Below, piece after piece: positions 36,400 through 48,465 of a DNA stretch of 64,000 nucleotides. Where the stretch lies: contig JAPVLO010000097.1 of the NCBI GenBank assembly GCA_027257055.1, forward strand, positions 4,588,001 through 4,652,000, read 5' to 3'. The DNA comes from Cephalopachus bancanus (lineage: Eukaryota; Chordata; Mammalia; Primates; Tarsiidae). Position numbers and translations under genes: made by a program. The notes under the pieces were generated by a model, which did not search any database, had not been told where the DNA came from, and saw only the letters and a program-made list of their open reading frames with translations. The first letter of the stretch is position 1. Each line of letters opens with the position of its first letter.

Positions 36400-38800
36400 T
36401 AAATAGTTGTTCTTATCCAGGTAGGACCCTCTGATAAAGTATTTGGCACTAAAAGTGGTCCTAAGAAACAGACTTTGAAAAAAGAGGAGGATCTGGAATA
36501 GCTTACCTGTTTAGTTAAGTTCAGAGATAAAAAATAATATCAATGCCAGTAAAGAATGAGATGTTCATTGTCTGTGATGTTTAAAGATTTATGTTTGAGG
36601 CATTAAATTATCACTGCAAATTTAAATTTTAATAGAATTATTAAGTAACTGCCTATTAGAGACAAAGATTTGGAAACAAAGAAGCTGCTATTAATAAAAC
36701 ATTCTATTGCAAATGATAGCTCCAAGGACTCTGAGGCAGCCTATTCACTTCTGAGTGTATTATTTCTTTCCAAAAAAGAAATTGAAGAGTTTAGGGTTTT
36801 AAATTTTGAGCTTAAGGAATGATCAGGAAACAAAAGAACTTCCTAAAACCTGTCTTATTCTTGTAGCCAAAAGCAAGCAATTTATTTGAAAACTAGACTC
36901 CAATTCTAACGTTGCATATGGCAGAATTACAAAGCACATGGAATTCATAGCTTTTCTTGGTATCTTATATGAAAATCAAGGCACATATTGGGAAAGAGAG
37001 GGGACTTTTGTATGCATTCTGATGGATCTCCAAATGTTGGTGAACCTTCTTGCAAGAAGTCCATTTTGCCCTGTCTGAAGAAGCTGTGAGGGCAGCACTT
37101 GAAGCAATTACCTTGCTTACTGTTCATTATTCCACACAAGATGTGCTCAATCACTTTGCATTGCTTCCAGGCCTACTAATAGAGTCAAGTTACAGAAGGA
37201 TAAGCTCAAAGTCTGATTTGGGAGGAAATAACTTACACAAAAAAGAATTTAAAGGTTTTGGTAATTTGTATTGGCAGAAACCTGAGAAGGAATGCTAAGA
37301 ATGGATTTTAAGGATTCTAGATCAAGGAGACAAAAAGTAAAGATTGCATTAGGCAACACTTGCTAACGTAATTGCACTTTTCAGCTACTCTGGAGTCCAG
37401 ATGTGTGATGCTTGAGCATATGATTGTGGCTCACCAGATTACTTGGTTGGTAGACTGAAACCTGGACATCATGGTGGTCATGGCTAGATAAAACTGAGGA
37501 ACATATCCAGAACTTCCAGGATATAATTTAGATGAAGAAATATAAAGTAAGATAGAAATCTAGTGTTGATATATCAAGTGTGACCTGCTTTGCATCCCCT
37601 CACTATGTTAATTGGGGAGGCCCAGAGGACATCCCTTCAACAAAGCACTAAGAAATACACTGGTGGGGTCAAGGATGACTATAGGAAGTGACCCCATTGA
37701 AACAAGCTTTCTAAATTCAGTGAGGATAATGGGATTCTGGAGAGTGGCAGAGACCAAGTGATTGCATATAAACTTGAAAGCCAGAGATAAAGTGGGCATG
37801 ATTCCCAAAGTGGGCAGCAGGCAAAAGCAGTGATCAAGATTGCTTAAGTGACAGGGATCACTGGTGATGGCAAACAGATTATAGGGTCCATTAGGCCAAA
37901 ATGGAAGTGTTGTCTAGTAGTTACTTGATTTCATAATTTAAAACATTACAGGTCTCAGACTTTTGGCAAAATAATCATAGCCTTTCACCTACTCCTCAGA
38001 TTCAAAGTCCTGGAATGAAAAATATGCCAGTTTTTTTTTCCCTGTGTCTTTGCCAAAATAATAAAGTCTAAACAACCCTAGAGATTTTCTCAAAGGAGCA
38101 TTCAGTCATTGACCTGTGTAACCATACATTTTATAAGATTAGACAATTTCCTCACTTTTTGAATTCATGGTGGGCAAAGATACATTCTGCCAATGCCAGA
38201 ATAGCCATATTGGTGCTTTGACCATGGGCTCTTAGGAAGAGATGGTTCTTAGTCCTTGGAACTGCCTCTTTCTTCCAAATAGTAAACTAAATTGGTGCAT
38301 GGCACAGATTAGTGCCACCAAAAAAAAAGCAAAACCAAAAAACCCCAAAAAACAAAACTTGAAATATGCAGATGCAAGATCCTTATAATATTCACATTTA
38401 ACTAATCTATTAAAATAGATGGCCTTAGAGAAAGACAGTGGATTATTGTAAACATAATCAGGAAATAACACTAATTGCAGTTGCTTTTCCAGATGTGGTT
38501 TCTTTTTATGAAACAAACATGTCACTGAGACCTGTTATATAGTTATTGAACAAGCAAATGCTCTTTCTGCATACTGTTAGGGAAAAATACAGTAAAGATC
38601 TTTAATTTTTCCCTGGTAGGGACAAAAGTATAACTTCATTTCCTCTCATCTCATGACTAGGTCAACTGCCTGTCCTTCTATCATGATCTAATCCACAGGG
38701 ATTGATTATTCTGCCATCATATAGGGACATTTTACTGATCCACCACATTGATGACTGTGGCAGATTGCATTTCCCAAAACAGAAGATGGTCTATGTAGGT
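36400..38800 (+). mobile_element. ERV-L-like provirus internal region, decayed
   Basis: An ancient endogenous retrovirus relic. The surest part is a reverse transcriptase segment at 38679-38755. Upstream sequence to about 36400 has the texture of ERV-L/MaLR internal DNA (for example around 37430-37960), but its exact extent is inferred. No LTR pair is identified at its edges. It contains stops and frame breaks throughout. Confidence 0.45.
38679..38767 (+). pseudogene. ERV-L-type reverse transcriptase fragment
   Basis: One frame reads Y-H-D-L-I-H-R-D from 38679, then meets a stop. From 38726 another frame reads D-I-L-L-I-H-H-I-D-D, where the final I-D-D (38747-38755) sits at the retroviral Y-x-D-D catalytic position and the tyrosine is replaced by histidine. 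The frame change between the two blocks and the stop show it is inactive. The motif order fits ERV-L polymerase; a related MaLR/ERV class cannot be excluded. Confidence 0.6.
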
Positions 38801-40647
38801 TTCTCAACCTCTGATAAATCCTATTCCAGACATTTGTCTCTTTTGTTTTAGAAAACACTGAAATGGGACTTTCCATTATGAAACATAAGGCCCTGGGGAC
38901 TGCAATGAGACAAAGAAAGCTAATTATTCCTTTTTTTTTTTTTTAACCAATTTTCCATTTTATTTTGGTAGTTCTACATTAAAAGTTTTAGGGAAGCCCC
39001 TGAACTTGAAAGAAAGATGTCAGAGAAAGACCTCCATAGAGAGAGAGAGAGGAGGAATCAATTACAAGGCACAAGACTGGGCCTTCAGAAGAAAGATAGC
39101 TCCATGAAGGGTATCCCTGTGGTTTAGAAGTCATGAAATCTGATACCTATAAACAGGAGGAAGTTGCTTATTTCTCCCTACAACCACCCTAATCCATTAA
39201 CCTCCCACCCACCCTACATTTTGGGAAATCCCCATATGTTGTAGCAATCACAACAGTAAACTTAGCTGGTTTTATTCAATGCTATATCCAAGGACTAAAA
39301 CAACCCGATACATGGTTAATGCTCAGTAGGGAAAAAAAAGAAAAGGATAAATGAGTGGATTAGGGATGTTTTTGGAAATGACTACATGATGTTCTTTCTG
39401 AGCTTTGGATGAAATGTAAGGAGTAGAGAATGCTAGATATACAGATAAAAGAGTTATGGGGGGGGAAAGCTGCCATTTGAATTTCATAGTAAGGCATGTA
39501 GACAATACCACATGTTAGGCACATATATCCTGCACCCATTGAAGAATCCCCAGAGTAGTGAGGAAGTCCTTGGTCCTTCAGTCCATCAGTCACTTCGGAT
39601 GGAGGCTCATGTATCAAATAAACAGTTGACTTCAAGAGACGGAAAAACATGAGAACATTAGGTAACACATAATAGATTCATTTCAGCTAAATCTCATAAA
39701 TGTGCACTCAGCTTGGGGAGAGTTATAAATTACTGACATAGATTTTTCCAGCATAGGGAAAATGCAAAAAGCAGAGATGCACAATTCAATTTTGGGCCAA
39801 ACCAGTACAAAATTGAAGAGACAAGCCCTACCAGCTGTTTCAGTGCAGATACCATCTGATGGGCTCTTGCTTTTTACGTTGGACCCTTGAAAGGAGAGGA
39901 TCCCACCCCAATGGAGACTGAATGTTGTTATTCACCATGGGTGCATAAGGCCCCTGAGCAAGTTGTAAATGGGGCACTAAGTCTGCTCATGCAGGGGCCC
40001 AGATGGAGAACTGGGAATGTGGGAGTAGTGCTCCCAAGCACAGATGTTCTGCCTTCTTGTAGCTCTCAGAAGGGCTGTCCACTCAGACATAGCTCCTGTT
40101 TTCTCTGTTCTCTGAAGAGGCCCCAGAGGATGAGTAATAGAATGGCGGTACTGGGACTAGAGAAACATCTTACTTCTGGGTAGGTTAAAAAGCAAAATGT
40201 TTATAACAAAGCTTTAATGTAACAAAAAACAAAAATTCTTGCTGAACGTTTCCTTTCCAGGAGTCCTAAATTTGTATTTAAATTTCAGTACAATGTTTGT
40301 ACTAAATTCTAGCAGACCAGATACTGATTTTCATAGTATCAAAACTTAGATATGCAAGTGGTAAATTCTTTTTTTCTTCAGCTGGACTGAATTTAGCCCT
40401 CTGGCCTCAATTTCTGCTGATGGTGGTAAATTTTTATGGAAATCAAGGTATACTCACTCAAACCAGTGATTACTTAGCCCTTTTGGGTGTAAACTCAGTC
40501 TATTTTGGATGACTTCTTGGGCTATCAGGATATATCCACTCCTCTCTCATTTCTCTCCAGGGCCATCTAAATTCTGGGTTTACATGTGTGTAGGGGGGTG
40601 ATAAGCAGGATATATAGATATACAATCTTAAACTATTTGATCTAGAA
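38801..40647. other. Unassigned sequence, possibly more ERV
   Basis: May continue the ERV relic, but I see no catalytic motif. The 102-residue minus frame at 39360-39668 and the 98-residue plus frame at 39887-40183 do not resemble a family I know. Confidence 0.35.
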
Positions 40648-40827
40648 CAGTGCTTTTCAAAGTGAGGTCCTCAACCAGCAGCATAAGTACCACCCAGGAA
40701 ACTGCTATAAATGCAAGTTCTCAGGCCCTACCCCAGACCCACTGAATAAGAAACTCTGGGTGAGGGGCCCAAGAAGCTGTGCTTTAACAAGGACTCCAGG
40801 TTATTCTGCCATCGTTGAGAAATACTG
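40648..40827. mobile_element. MER5A-like hAT-Charlie non-autonomous DNA transposon
   Basis: About 180 bp with terminal inverted repeats CAGTGCTTTTCAA at the left and TTGAGAAATACTG at the right. Internal wording (CCTACCCCAGACCCACTGAATAAGAAACTCTGGG) is typical of MER5. Length is close to the usual ~190 bp. Confidence 0.85.
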
Positions 40828-41332
40828 GTCTGAAGCCATCAGCATCTACTAGCCTTGGTTTCTGATAAGATACAGAATCATTGCTAGTCTTTGGTTTTGT
40901 GACTTACAGTTCATCACATCCATGACTGAAATGTCCTCTAATGCTCACTGACCACCTTTGTGGTCATCCTACTTCCTCCTTATCCTAACCACAGTTCCTG
41001 GTTTTCCCCATCTGTGTGCCTACTCAGAGACTGGGCTACTCTCAGTGCTCTTTTCTAAACACTTCTACTTTAAGTTCAGGTTCCATGACCAACAAGGAGC
41101 TTCTCTAAAGGTTTGGCTTCTTTCTACTGTATTCTGGAACCTGAGCAATGCATCTTTTCTCTCAAACTCCCCCAAATACATTGAGTTTTGATCATTCTTA
41201 CTTACTAGGGATTGATCTTAGAAGCAGGCAGAATAGAAGGCCCCTGAATCATAACTTATTCTGCTGTCTTCTTTATCCCAATTTCTTTCCCTCTCACAAC
41301 AAGAAATTTGTTTTGTCTTTATTTATTTTGGT
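40828..41332. other. Unique DNA
   Basis: No gene or repeat identified; frames here are short and featureless. Confidence 0.45.
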
Positions 41333-41336
41333 TGTG

Positions 41337-41383
<47 letters not shown>
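41333..41383. repeat. (TG)n microsatellite
   Basis: About 25 TG units with one CG interruption at 41343. It forms the Val-Cys repeat of the longest open frame in the window (41148-41672) and the Thr-His repeat of its antisense frame; neither is a gene. Confidence 0.98.
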
Positions 41384-41389
<6 letters not shown>

Positions 41390-44106
41390 TGCTTCCTTTG
41401 TTAAAAAAAAAATTCCTGGCAGGCACCATTTTTTAAAGGATCTCTTCTTTTTATACAAATCATTTTTTTCTCTAATAATGATCACTCTTGTCATTGAAAA
41501 AAATCATAACTTGCAAGACAACAGGCTTTTAACAAGTTTCAAAATCTGTTTTATATCTAAAAAACTTACTGGTTTTATATCTCAAAAAAATTGGTTAGTT
41601 CTTTGTATCCTTCCCTTAATCATCCTCATTTGCCTTAAAACCTATGGCTGGATAGAGGAAAATGAAGTATGAGGATGTGTGGAAAAGCAAACACATTAAC
41701 TGAAAGTTCACAATATTATCACACCACATATGAATTAGAAACACCATAACAATTTCCTAAGTATACTTTCTGATTCTGATCACTAAAATCCTTCTGCTGT
41801 GAAATCAATTCTTATAAAATACTCTTCTTAACATAAGGTTTTTCTCTTTGGGCTCTTTCAATAGGTCTCTTTTAAATTAAATTTATAGATAATTCTTTAC
41901 TCTAAAATTCACATTTCATGCACATGTACAATGCTTGAAAATAAGTTAATGAATTCCAAACCATTTCTAACCTGGTCTTGCATTTTGTTTTAATCATTAT
42001 TTCTAATGTATCACTTACTCCCATTATACTTGGCCTAACTGCCATCATAAAAAGATACATATTACAAATATAGAAATTTTATTATAGAATTCCATCTCTT
42101 GGGGATGTATCTCCAGTGGATGTCATTTGTGCACATAGCCTGACTCCAAGACCTAGTATCAATTGTATCTTTGACAAGGAATATTTAAACATCAGACCAA
42201 ATATCTAGACCCAGAAACAAGTAATCCTTTTGGCCCACCTGACCTTGCTATAGATAGGGTCTTTCCTCCCAAGAAATGTGCCTTAACATATTCCCAGCTA
42301 CGATTTGTTTGGTTTTATTTTTAGCTGAAATTCAACAAATACATTACATATTCAATATTGTCTTAACTCATTGATAACTTTTCACTTACTATGAAAGGAT
42401 TTCCTGTGCTATTTACAAAACCAAAATTTCCCTCCACTTACTTCTATGATATGACCCAACATGCATTTATGAGGATTTCACAGGGCTGGAATATTGAGAC
42501 TTCTTTACTAATTTATTCCTTAGATTCAATAAAATAATCATATCCAAATTTAGACTAATGAATCATACTTTGTGCATTGGTACGATGTAACATTTGGCTG
42601 AAAGGTTTTTTTTTTTCATTAAATGTGAGGTATAAAACTTGAAATGGCATTTCTACTTTATATTTCCATTCTTATATTTCTAGGATTTCACATTTCACTG
42701 CTATGTGAAAATCTGTAAAATAATGGGGGGAGCTAAAACAATTTTTTAACAATTCTTCACAGCAGACATAGTCTACTTTTTACAGTTTCGAGTGCTCTAT
42801 TTGATGACAAAATCATTTCCAACTGTTATCCCAGGTATTATAGAGTTTTTTATTGTCCCAACGTGTCCTCTCTTTTCTATATTGCCACCTCTCAATGCAT
42901 TTCTGTAAGGAGATTGTGGCAATACAGTGGAGCTTCGTGATTATTTTGTGGTTCTCTGTGACTCCTTTTGAAACCCTCTTTTTCTCACTCACTCTCTGTC
43001 CTGGCAGGATTTCAGAGTGGAGAAAGATCCACTTGTTCAAAATTACCCATATAGCCATGCGTTGAATTAGTTATAGAGAAAGGATCTCTGTTAAAATCGA
43101 AGGGCTCCATGATAGTCACATTCTGGTCTCCCACAGAGCTGCATGGAAAACTAAAGACATAGATGACATTCTTTTATAAATAAAATTTATGAAATGCACA
43201 TTCAACTATGTGTACCTAATATATTTCTATTATGACCTAGATAATGCTTACAAAGTTGTTTTTTAAATTTGAAATAAAAATATTAAGGTGTCTCAAATAT
43301 AAACAACTCAGATTTCATGTCACGGAATAACCATTTTGAGTGTACATATTTTCAGAGTATTCGTATTCAGTGAATTTAAAAAAGAATCAAGACTTTTTCA
43401 AAGTATGTAAAATCCTACACCTATAGAGAAGCTAATGTGAGTCCATTTTTAACCTACAATGATTTTTACAGCCAAATAATAGGGCTTTGAATAACAGAAC
43501 TACTATAATTAACTCAGTTGTCAATGAAGGCAGTTTTTCCAGGGCATCCATTCACAGTTTGAAATGTTTCAAAATACTCTAGACTTTTGTCATTATTGTA
43601 GCACTAAAAAAAAAATATATATATATATATACCTGGACCTGAATCTTTTTGGTAATCCTCTATTTCAAAAAAAAATTAAAATTATTTCCCCGATGTGCTT
43701 AAAAAAATAGCAGTATGTTACTAAAGTTGTGACAAGAACTTTTGGAGAAACTGATGGCTTTTTATTTGTAAAACCAAAAGCACAATTATAATTCTTCTAT
43801 GTCAACAAAAAGCACTTCATCGTCTAGCTTCAATTGGTGTCTGAAGTAAGAAGAGCCTCTGACGCAAAGGTCTTTATATTTATTTAGTATTTCACTCCCA
43901 AAAGATTTACTAAAGTGAGACAGTTTGCTTAAATTTAAAAGTAGAAATCAACACATTTAGTAGATTCACCAGTTCTAGAACTCGTCTAATGTTGCTAATT
44001 ATAAGTTACACTACATACAGACTTATTTAACAAACCATAAACTATTAGGTTGATTTAAACATTTATGATATATTACCTCCTTTCTCAAATAGTTATTTTC
44101 TTTAAA
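41384..44106. other. AT-rich unique DNA, no gene seen
   Basis: No gene recognised. 42980-43020 has a pyrimidine-rich tract ending in GGCAG that resembles a splice acceptor, but no exon follows convincingly. An (AT)n run lies at 43613-43631. Confidence 0.45.
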
Positions 44107-44400
44107 TAGGTTGTTTGAAAAAAATAAATTGATCCAGTCCAGCTTCGATGGGCAACATGGTTGGTTCCATGTTTTTGCTATCGTGAATAGAGCTGCAATA
44201 AACATTCGTGTGCAGGTATCTTCTTTGTAGAATAATTTGAGTTCCTCCGGTATATTCCCAATAGGGGAATTGCTGGGTCATATGGAGGGAAATTGCTAGG
44301 GCAGGGAGGGGCATACCTCCTTAACAGGGGTACCTGCGTGATCAATGTTTGTATACCTAACCCTGAACTGTATCCCACATCTTTACATTAAAAAATAAAT
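44107..44400. mobile_element. L1 3' end with internal inversion (twin priming)
   Basis: 44107-44280 reads as the complement of L1 ORF2 C-terminal sequence (TGGTTCCATGTTTTTGCTAT, AATTGCTGGGTCATATGG). From about 44281 to 44400 the same element's 3' end continues in sense (GCAGGGAGGGGCATA, CCCTGAACTGTATCCCACAT, then an A tail). The related sense copy at 48466-49290 carries both segments in one direction. The junction is therefore an inversion within one truncated insertion. Confidence 0.8.
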
Positions 44401-44460
44401 TTAAAAAAAGAAAAAAGAAACAGAGATATTTATAGAAATAAAGGGAATATAAAAACACAA

Positions 44461-44825
44461 CAGTATAAAAATGCTCCTCAACTCACAATGGGGCTATACC
44501 TCAATAAACCCCATTGTAAGTTGAAAATGCGTTTAACACATCTAAGCTACTGAACACCATAGCTTAGTCTAGCCTACTTTAAACACATTCAGAACACTTA
44601 CATTAGCCTACAATTGGTTAAAATCATCTAACACGAAGTCTATTTATTATAAAATAGCATTGACTATTTCACACAATGTACTGAATGCTGTATGTACTGA
44701 AAGTGAAGAACAGGATGGTTGTGTGAATACTGGAATCACGATTTCTACTGAATCCATATCGCTTTTGCACCATTGTAAAGTCGAAAAACCATAAGTCAAA
44801 CCATCTTTAGTCTGGGACTGTCTGT
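44461..44825. mobile_element. Tigger/MER8-like non-autonomous DNA transposon
   Basis: The two ends are related as inverted repeats in content: ACTCACAATGGGGCTATACC and AACCCCATTGTAAGTTGAAA at the left versus CACCATTGTAAAGTCGAAAA and ACCATAAGTCAAACC at the right. The middle has TAGCTTAGTCTAGCCTACTT, which I associate with MER8/Tigger-type elements. No transposase frame. Family name moderately sure. Confidence 0.6.
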
Positions 44826-45277
44826 ATTCTAAAAAGATTATGATATTTTATATGAAAACCATTTAAGACTTCAATGAAAGCAAAAAGACATCAGGCTGCA
44901 ACAAGATAAATCCTTCTTCAGGGCCCTGTTGGCAAGAGTCTAGCTTCACCTAGCTCAGGAACGAAGCTGGAAAGGATTAGGAATGGGAGATCAGAGAGCA
45001 AGAGTGTGCACAGGGCAGAGCAAGAGCTCACACTGCTGGTGCTTGTGCCTTCTGACATAGCCCAACTCCACCACTATCCCCACGATACAGGAGAGTGAGC
45101 CTGGTGACCTTGGAATTGGTGGAAACCCAAGAAGGGTAAGTAGTGCTTCCCAGGGAGGTCACAGCAGGAGCCAGGGGAGACTGCACACTCTCCAGAGAAG
45201 GACATTATCTAGTGCTAAAGGGGAAATCCCATGTATCTAATTGGGAAATCAGCAAGCAGTTCAGACTTCAAAAATAA
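44826..45277. other. Unique DNA
   Basis: Moderately GC-rich; no gene or repeat identified. Confidence 0.45.
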
Positions 45278-45602
45278 GCTGGGCTTGGTGGCTCAGCCTG
45301 TAATCCCAGCGCTTTGGGAGGCTAAGGTGAGTGGATTGCTTGAGCCCGCGGGTTCGAGACCTGCCTGGGCAACTTGGCGAGACTTCATCTCTACAATAAA
45401 TCAAAAATTAGCTGGGCGTGGTAGCACGCGCCTGTAGTTCCAGCTACTTGGAAGGCTGAGGTGGAAGGATCGCCGGAGCCCAGCAGGTCAAGGTTGTAGT
45501 GGCTGGGAGCAGCCACTGCACTCCACTCTGGGTGACAGAGTGAGACTCCAACTCAAAAAATAAAATAAATAAATAAACAAACAAACAAATAAATAAATAA
45601 AT
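45278..45602 (+). mobile_element. Alu, young lineage-specific type
   Basis: Starts GCTGGGCTTGGTGGCTCAG and ends with a long (AAAT/AAAC)n tail. B box hairpin at 45348-45364 has one G-T wobble. Its right-arm hairpin is GTGGCTG-GGAG-CAGCCAC: both CpGs decayed, yet pairing is preserved. Confidence 0.95.
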
Positions 45603-46346
45603 CTTTACAAACCAACTAAAAGAGCAGTTCTGTTAAGGGAATGCAAAAAGTTTAATTTCATCCCAAATGTTTAGTATCTTGTGAAAATCTGTTAATCAAA
45701 GGTCATGATCAGAAAAGAGCATGTAGTCTGGATTCAGTGTGTTCCTGACAGAAAAGAGTCTGGCTAAAAGATTTGACCCTCGAAACTTTCCCCTTTCCTA
45801 TGATGCATGTGGACAGCAGGCAAAACAATAAGAAAATAATAAGGCTAGTGACAGTCTTTCTATGTTTTTATTCTTAAAAGGTACATGGAATCTTTTTGAT
45901 CATACTATAGTTCAAAACATATTATGATGTTCTAGATAAATTCAAGGGTCACCAATCCTCATTTAATCTCTAAAGGACATGCTTATCACCATGAGTATTT
46001 TTCCTTATGGCAAAGACATTTTATGAAAAAGGACTGCATGGGGAGATTAATATTATTCCCTAAAGACCCCTGACAGTTTGCTATACTGATTTCTACCACA
46101 TTATGAAGAATATGTCCTCTGGGCAACTTAGCTATACAGCAAAATTTCCCAGATGCCAGATGGCTGTCTGCTCCCCTTTGTGGCAAAGTTTTACCAACTC
46201 ATAAAATGTTTGTTTCTGAAAGGAGGTTTGGCTGATGTGAACTGGTGCAAACTTGCAGTTCCCCCTTGTCAGTGGCCTGAAAATCCCTGGTAGTCAAGGA
46301 ATAAGATCTAGGGCTCAGTCACCCAGGGCTCAGGTTTGTGACCTAC
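45603..46346. other. Unique DNA
   Basis: No gene or repeat identified. Confidence 0.45.
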
Positions 46347-46362
46347 CACACCCTCTGTTCTT

Positions 46363-46648
46363 TTTTTTTTTTTTTGAGTTGGAGTCTCACTCTGTCACCC
46401 AGACTGGAGTGCAGTGGCCGCTCCCGGCCACCGCAGCCTCCACCTGCTGGGCTCCGGCGATCCTTCCGCCTCAGCCTTCCAAGTAGCTGGAATTACAGGC
46501 ATGCGCTATCACGCCTGGCTGATTTTTTGATTTATTGTAGAGATGAGATCTCGCTGCCCAGGTGGGTCTTGAACCCGCGGGCTCAGGCAATCCACTCACC
46601 TTGGCCTCCCAAAGGTGCGGGATTACAGGCTGAGCCACCGAGCCCGGT
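46363..46648 (-). mobile_element. Alu, young lineage-specific type
   Basis: Flanked by CACACCCTCTGTTCTT (46347-46362) and CACACTCTCTGTTCTT (starting 46649), a 16-bp target duplication with one mismatch. Right-arm hairpin at 46414-46431 is perfect; B box hairpin at 46562-46578 has one wobble. Confidence 0.95.
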
Positions 46649-46664
46649 CACACTCTCTGTTCTT

Positions 46665-47044
46665 AATGACCATTCCTCCTTCTGTCTTGCCGAAGATTTC
46701 CAGGTACTCATTTGACATGGATGGTCTAGTTTCTGTGCTTTATCCAACATTGATCACAGGCTTACTGTGAGCTACAGATTGCCTAAGGCACTAAGAGTTT
46801 CAAGATAAATAAGAAATCAGTCCTGCTCTTGAAGGGCTAGTCAAATACTATCAGATGAGGGAAAACTTCACAGACAGGGAAGGGCCATATAGCTCTGGAA
46901 CTTGTAGCTTCACCCAAGGATTTAATCAAGGCTTTTTTTTAGGAAATGACCCTTGAGCTAGTCTTGACAGATGAAGGAAAGTTGTCAAGTTAAGGAAAAA
47001 TTGGAAGTGCTTGTAGTCTCAGATTATTGTGCAAATGAAGTCCT
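46665..47044. other. Unique DNA
   Basis: No gene or repeat identified. Confidence 0.45.
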
Positions 47045-47428
47045 TAAGGGTTATAGAACTATTAAATTCTTATGTTGGAGTCTTAACCCCCAATGTGACT
47101 ATATTTGAAGACAGCGCTTTAAAGGAGGTACTTAAGTTTAAATGAAGTTATATGAGTGGGGTTCTAATCCAACAGAATTGATAGATTTATAAGAAGAGAG
47201 AGAGAAAGAAATCTCAGTCTACACCCATACACCACAGAAAAGCCATGTAAGCACACACAAAAATGTGATCATCTACAAGCCGTGAAGAGTTCTCAACCAG
47301 AACTCAACCATGCTGGCACCTCAGTTACAGACGTCAAGCCTCCAGAACTGTGAAAAAATTAATTTCTGTTGATTAACCCACCCAGTCTATGGTATTTTTT
47401 TCTAGTAGCCTGAGCAGACTGAAGCAAG
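47045..47428 (+). mobile_element. ERVL-MaLR solo LTR, MLT1-like
   Basis: Follows MLT1: CTTATGTTGGAGTCTTAACC, CCCAATGTGACTATATTTGA, TGGGGTTCTAATCCAACAGA, CATCTACAAGCC, CAAGCCTCCAGAACTGTGAA, then TGTTGATTAACCCACCCAGT. Degenerate 5' end. No internal sequence nearby; solo LTR. Confidence 0.85.
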
Positions 47429-48369
47429 ACTCTTATATATTTCGGGTTACTTTAAAAAGTACACTTGTTAGACTGCAAAATTTGAGGTCTATAGTGGGTG
47501 AGATGTAATTGGAGATCCAAGGAAGGAAAAGAGGGGGAAAGAAGAGAACAGCGAAAAGTAACAGACACCACTCCCAACAGAAGCCTTGGATCAGGGAAAG
47601 GAAAATATTTTTCCTAGGATTCTTAGAAATGGGTCATGAACTTCAGCATCTGCAGAGAACTCTTAGTCTCCCTTTCTTCCCCATCATTCTACCTACTGTC
47701 TGCAGAGGGGTTAACTTTATTCCCCTGAGCTGGCCTTCTAGATTCACTTGAATTCTCATTCACTTCTACCTTTGTTCTAAATCACAAAGAAGTTGGAGAA
47801 TTCAAGAATATTTCTTTGGGTCTGTAACGTGTGAGAGTAGTGTTCTTACAACCATTGCAAAATATGGCTATAGAGAATAAAACTAATGCTGAAAACTCAA
47901 ATACTTGGCATTATTAGGGTAATTGGCATTATTAGGGTAATAGAAACAATGCATCTTAAAAACTCCAGTTTCTCGAAAATAGGATTATGTATAGACATAT
48001 TGATGACAGAGTTTAGATAACCACATTAATTATTAAAGACCGAGAAGGAGAAAGAAATGGATAAAGGAAGCACATTTAATAAACAAGTCTCCTTGTTACT
48101 CTTTTGATTAATAAATACTTTCAAATATATCTTAATAATTATAGGCTACCACTAACAGAATTAAACACAGGATGTCTGCTTTATAAAGCAATGGGAAGAC
48201 ATAAGTAAACAAATCAGCCTATGGAAGAGAGGTCACATGGTGAGCAAACAAAAAAACAACAAAATTATATGTCAGGCCAGTATAATTAATGAATATAGTA
48301 TAAGCACCCCTATAAAGAGGTGAAACATATCAAAGTGAATAAAAATAATCCAGTGATTTATTACTTTTA
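47429..48369. other. Unique DNA
   Basis: The 80-residue frame at 47509-47751 has no recognised domain. A short tandem duplication (GGCATTATTAGGGTAATT, twice) lies at 47907-47942. Confidence 0.45.
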
Positions 48370-48465
48370 AGGAAGAGCTATCTCATCAGCAAGGGTACCT
48401 GCATAATGAACATCTGTATACCAAATCCTGAATTGTACACATTTAAAATAAAAATTTTTTAAAAA
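48370..48465 (+). mobile_element. L1 3' terminus (short)
   Basis: AAGGGTACCTGCATAATGAA and CCAAATCCTGAATTGTACAC followed by an A/T-rich tail match the 3' ends of the L1s at 44290-44400 and 49190-49290, so they belong to one family. Confidence 0.7.

Noticed and set aside
39360..39668. 102-codon minus-strand frame with varied amino-acid composition
   Set aside because: It looks more protein-like than most, but I recognise no family, and the neighbouring ERV signal is on the other strand.
41148..41672. Longest open frame, 174 codons, plus strand
   Set aside because: It runs through the (TG)n microsatellite, giving a Val-Cys repeat; the rest has no domain and the DNA is AT-rich intergenic-like.
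42975..43065. Splice-acceptor-like tract followed by a possible exon
   Set aside because: Only the pyrimidine tract and CAG fit; no donor or conserved frame follows.
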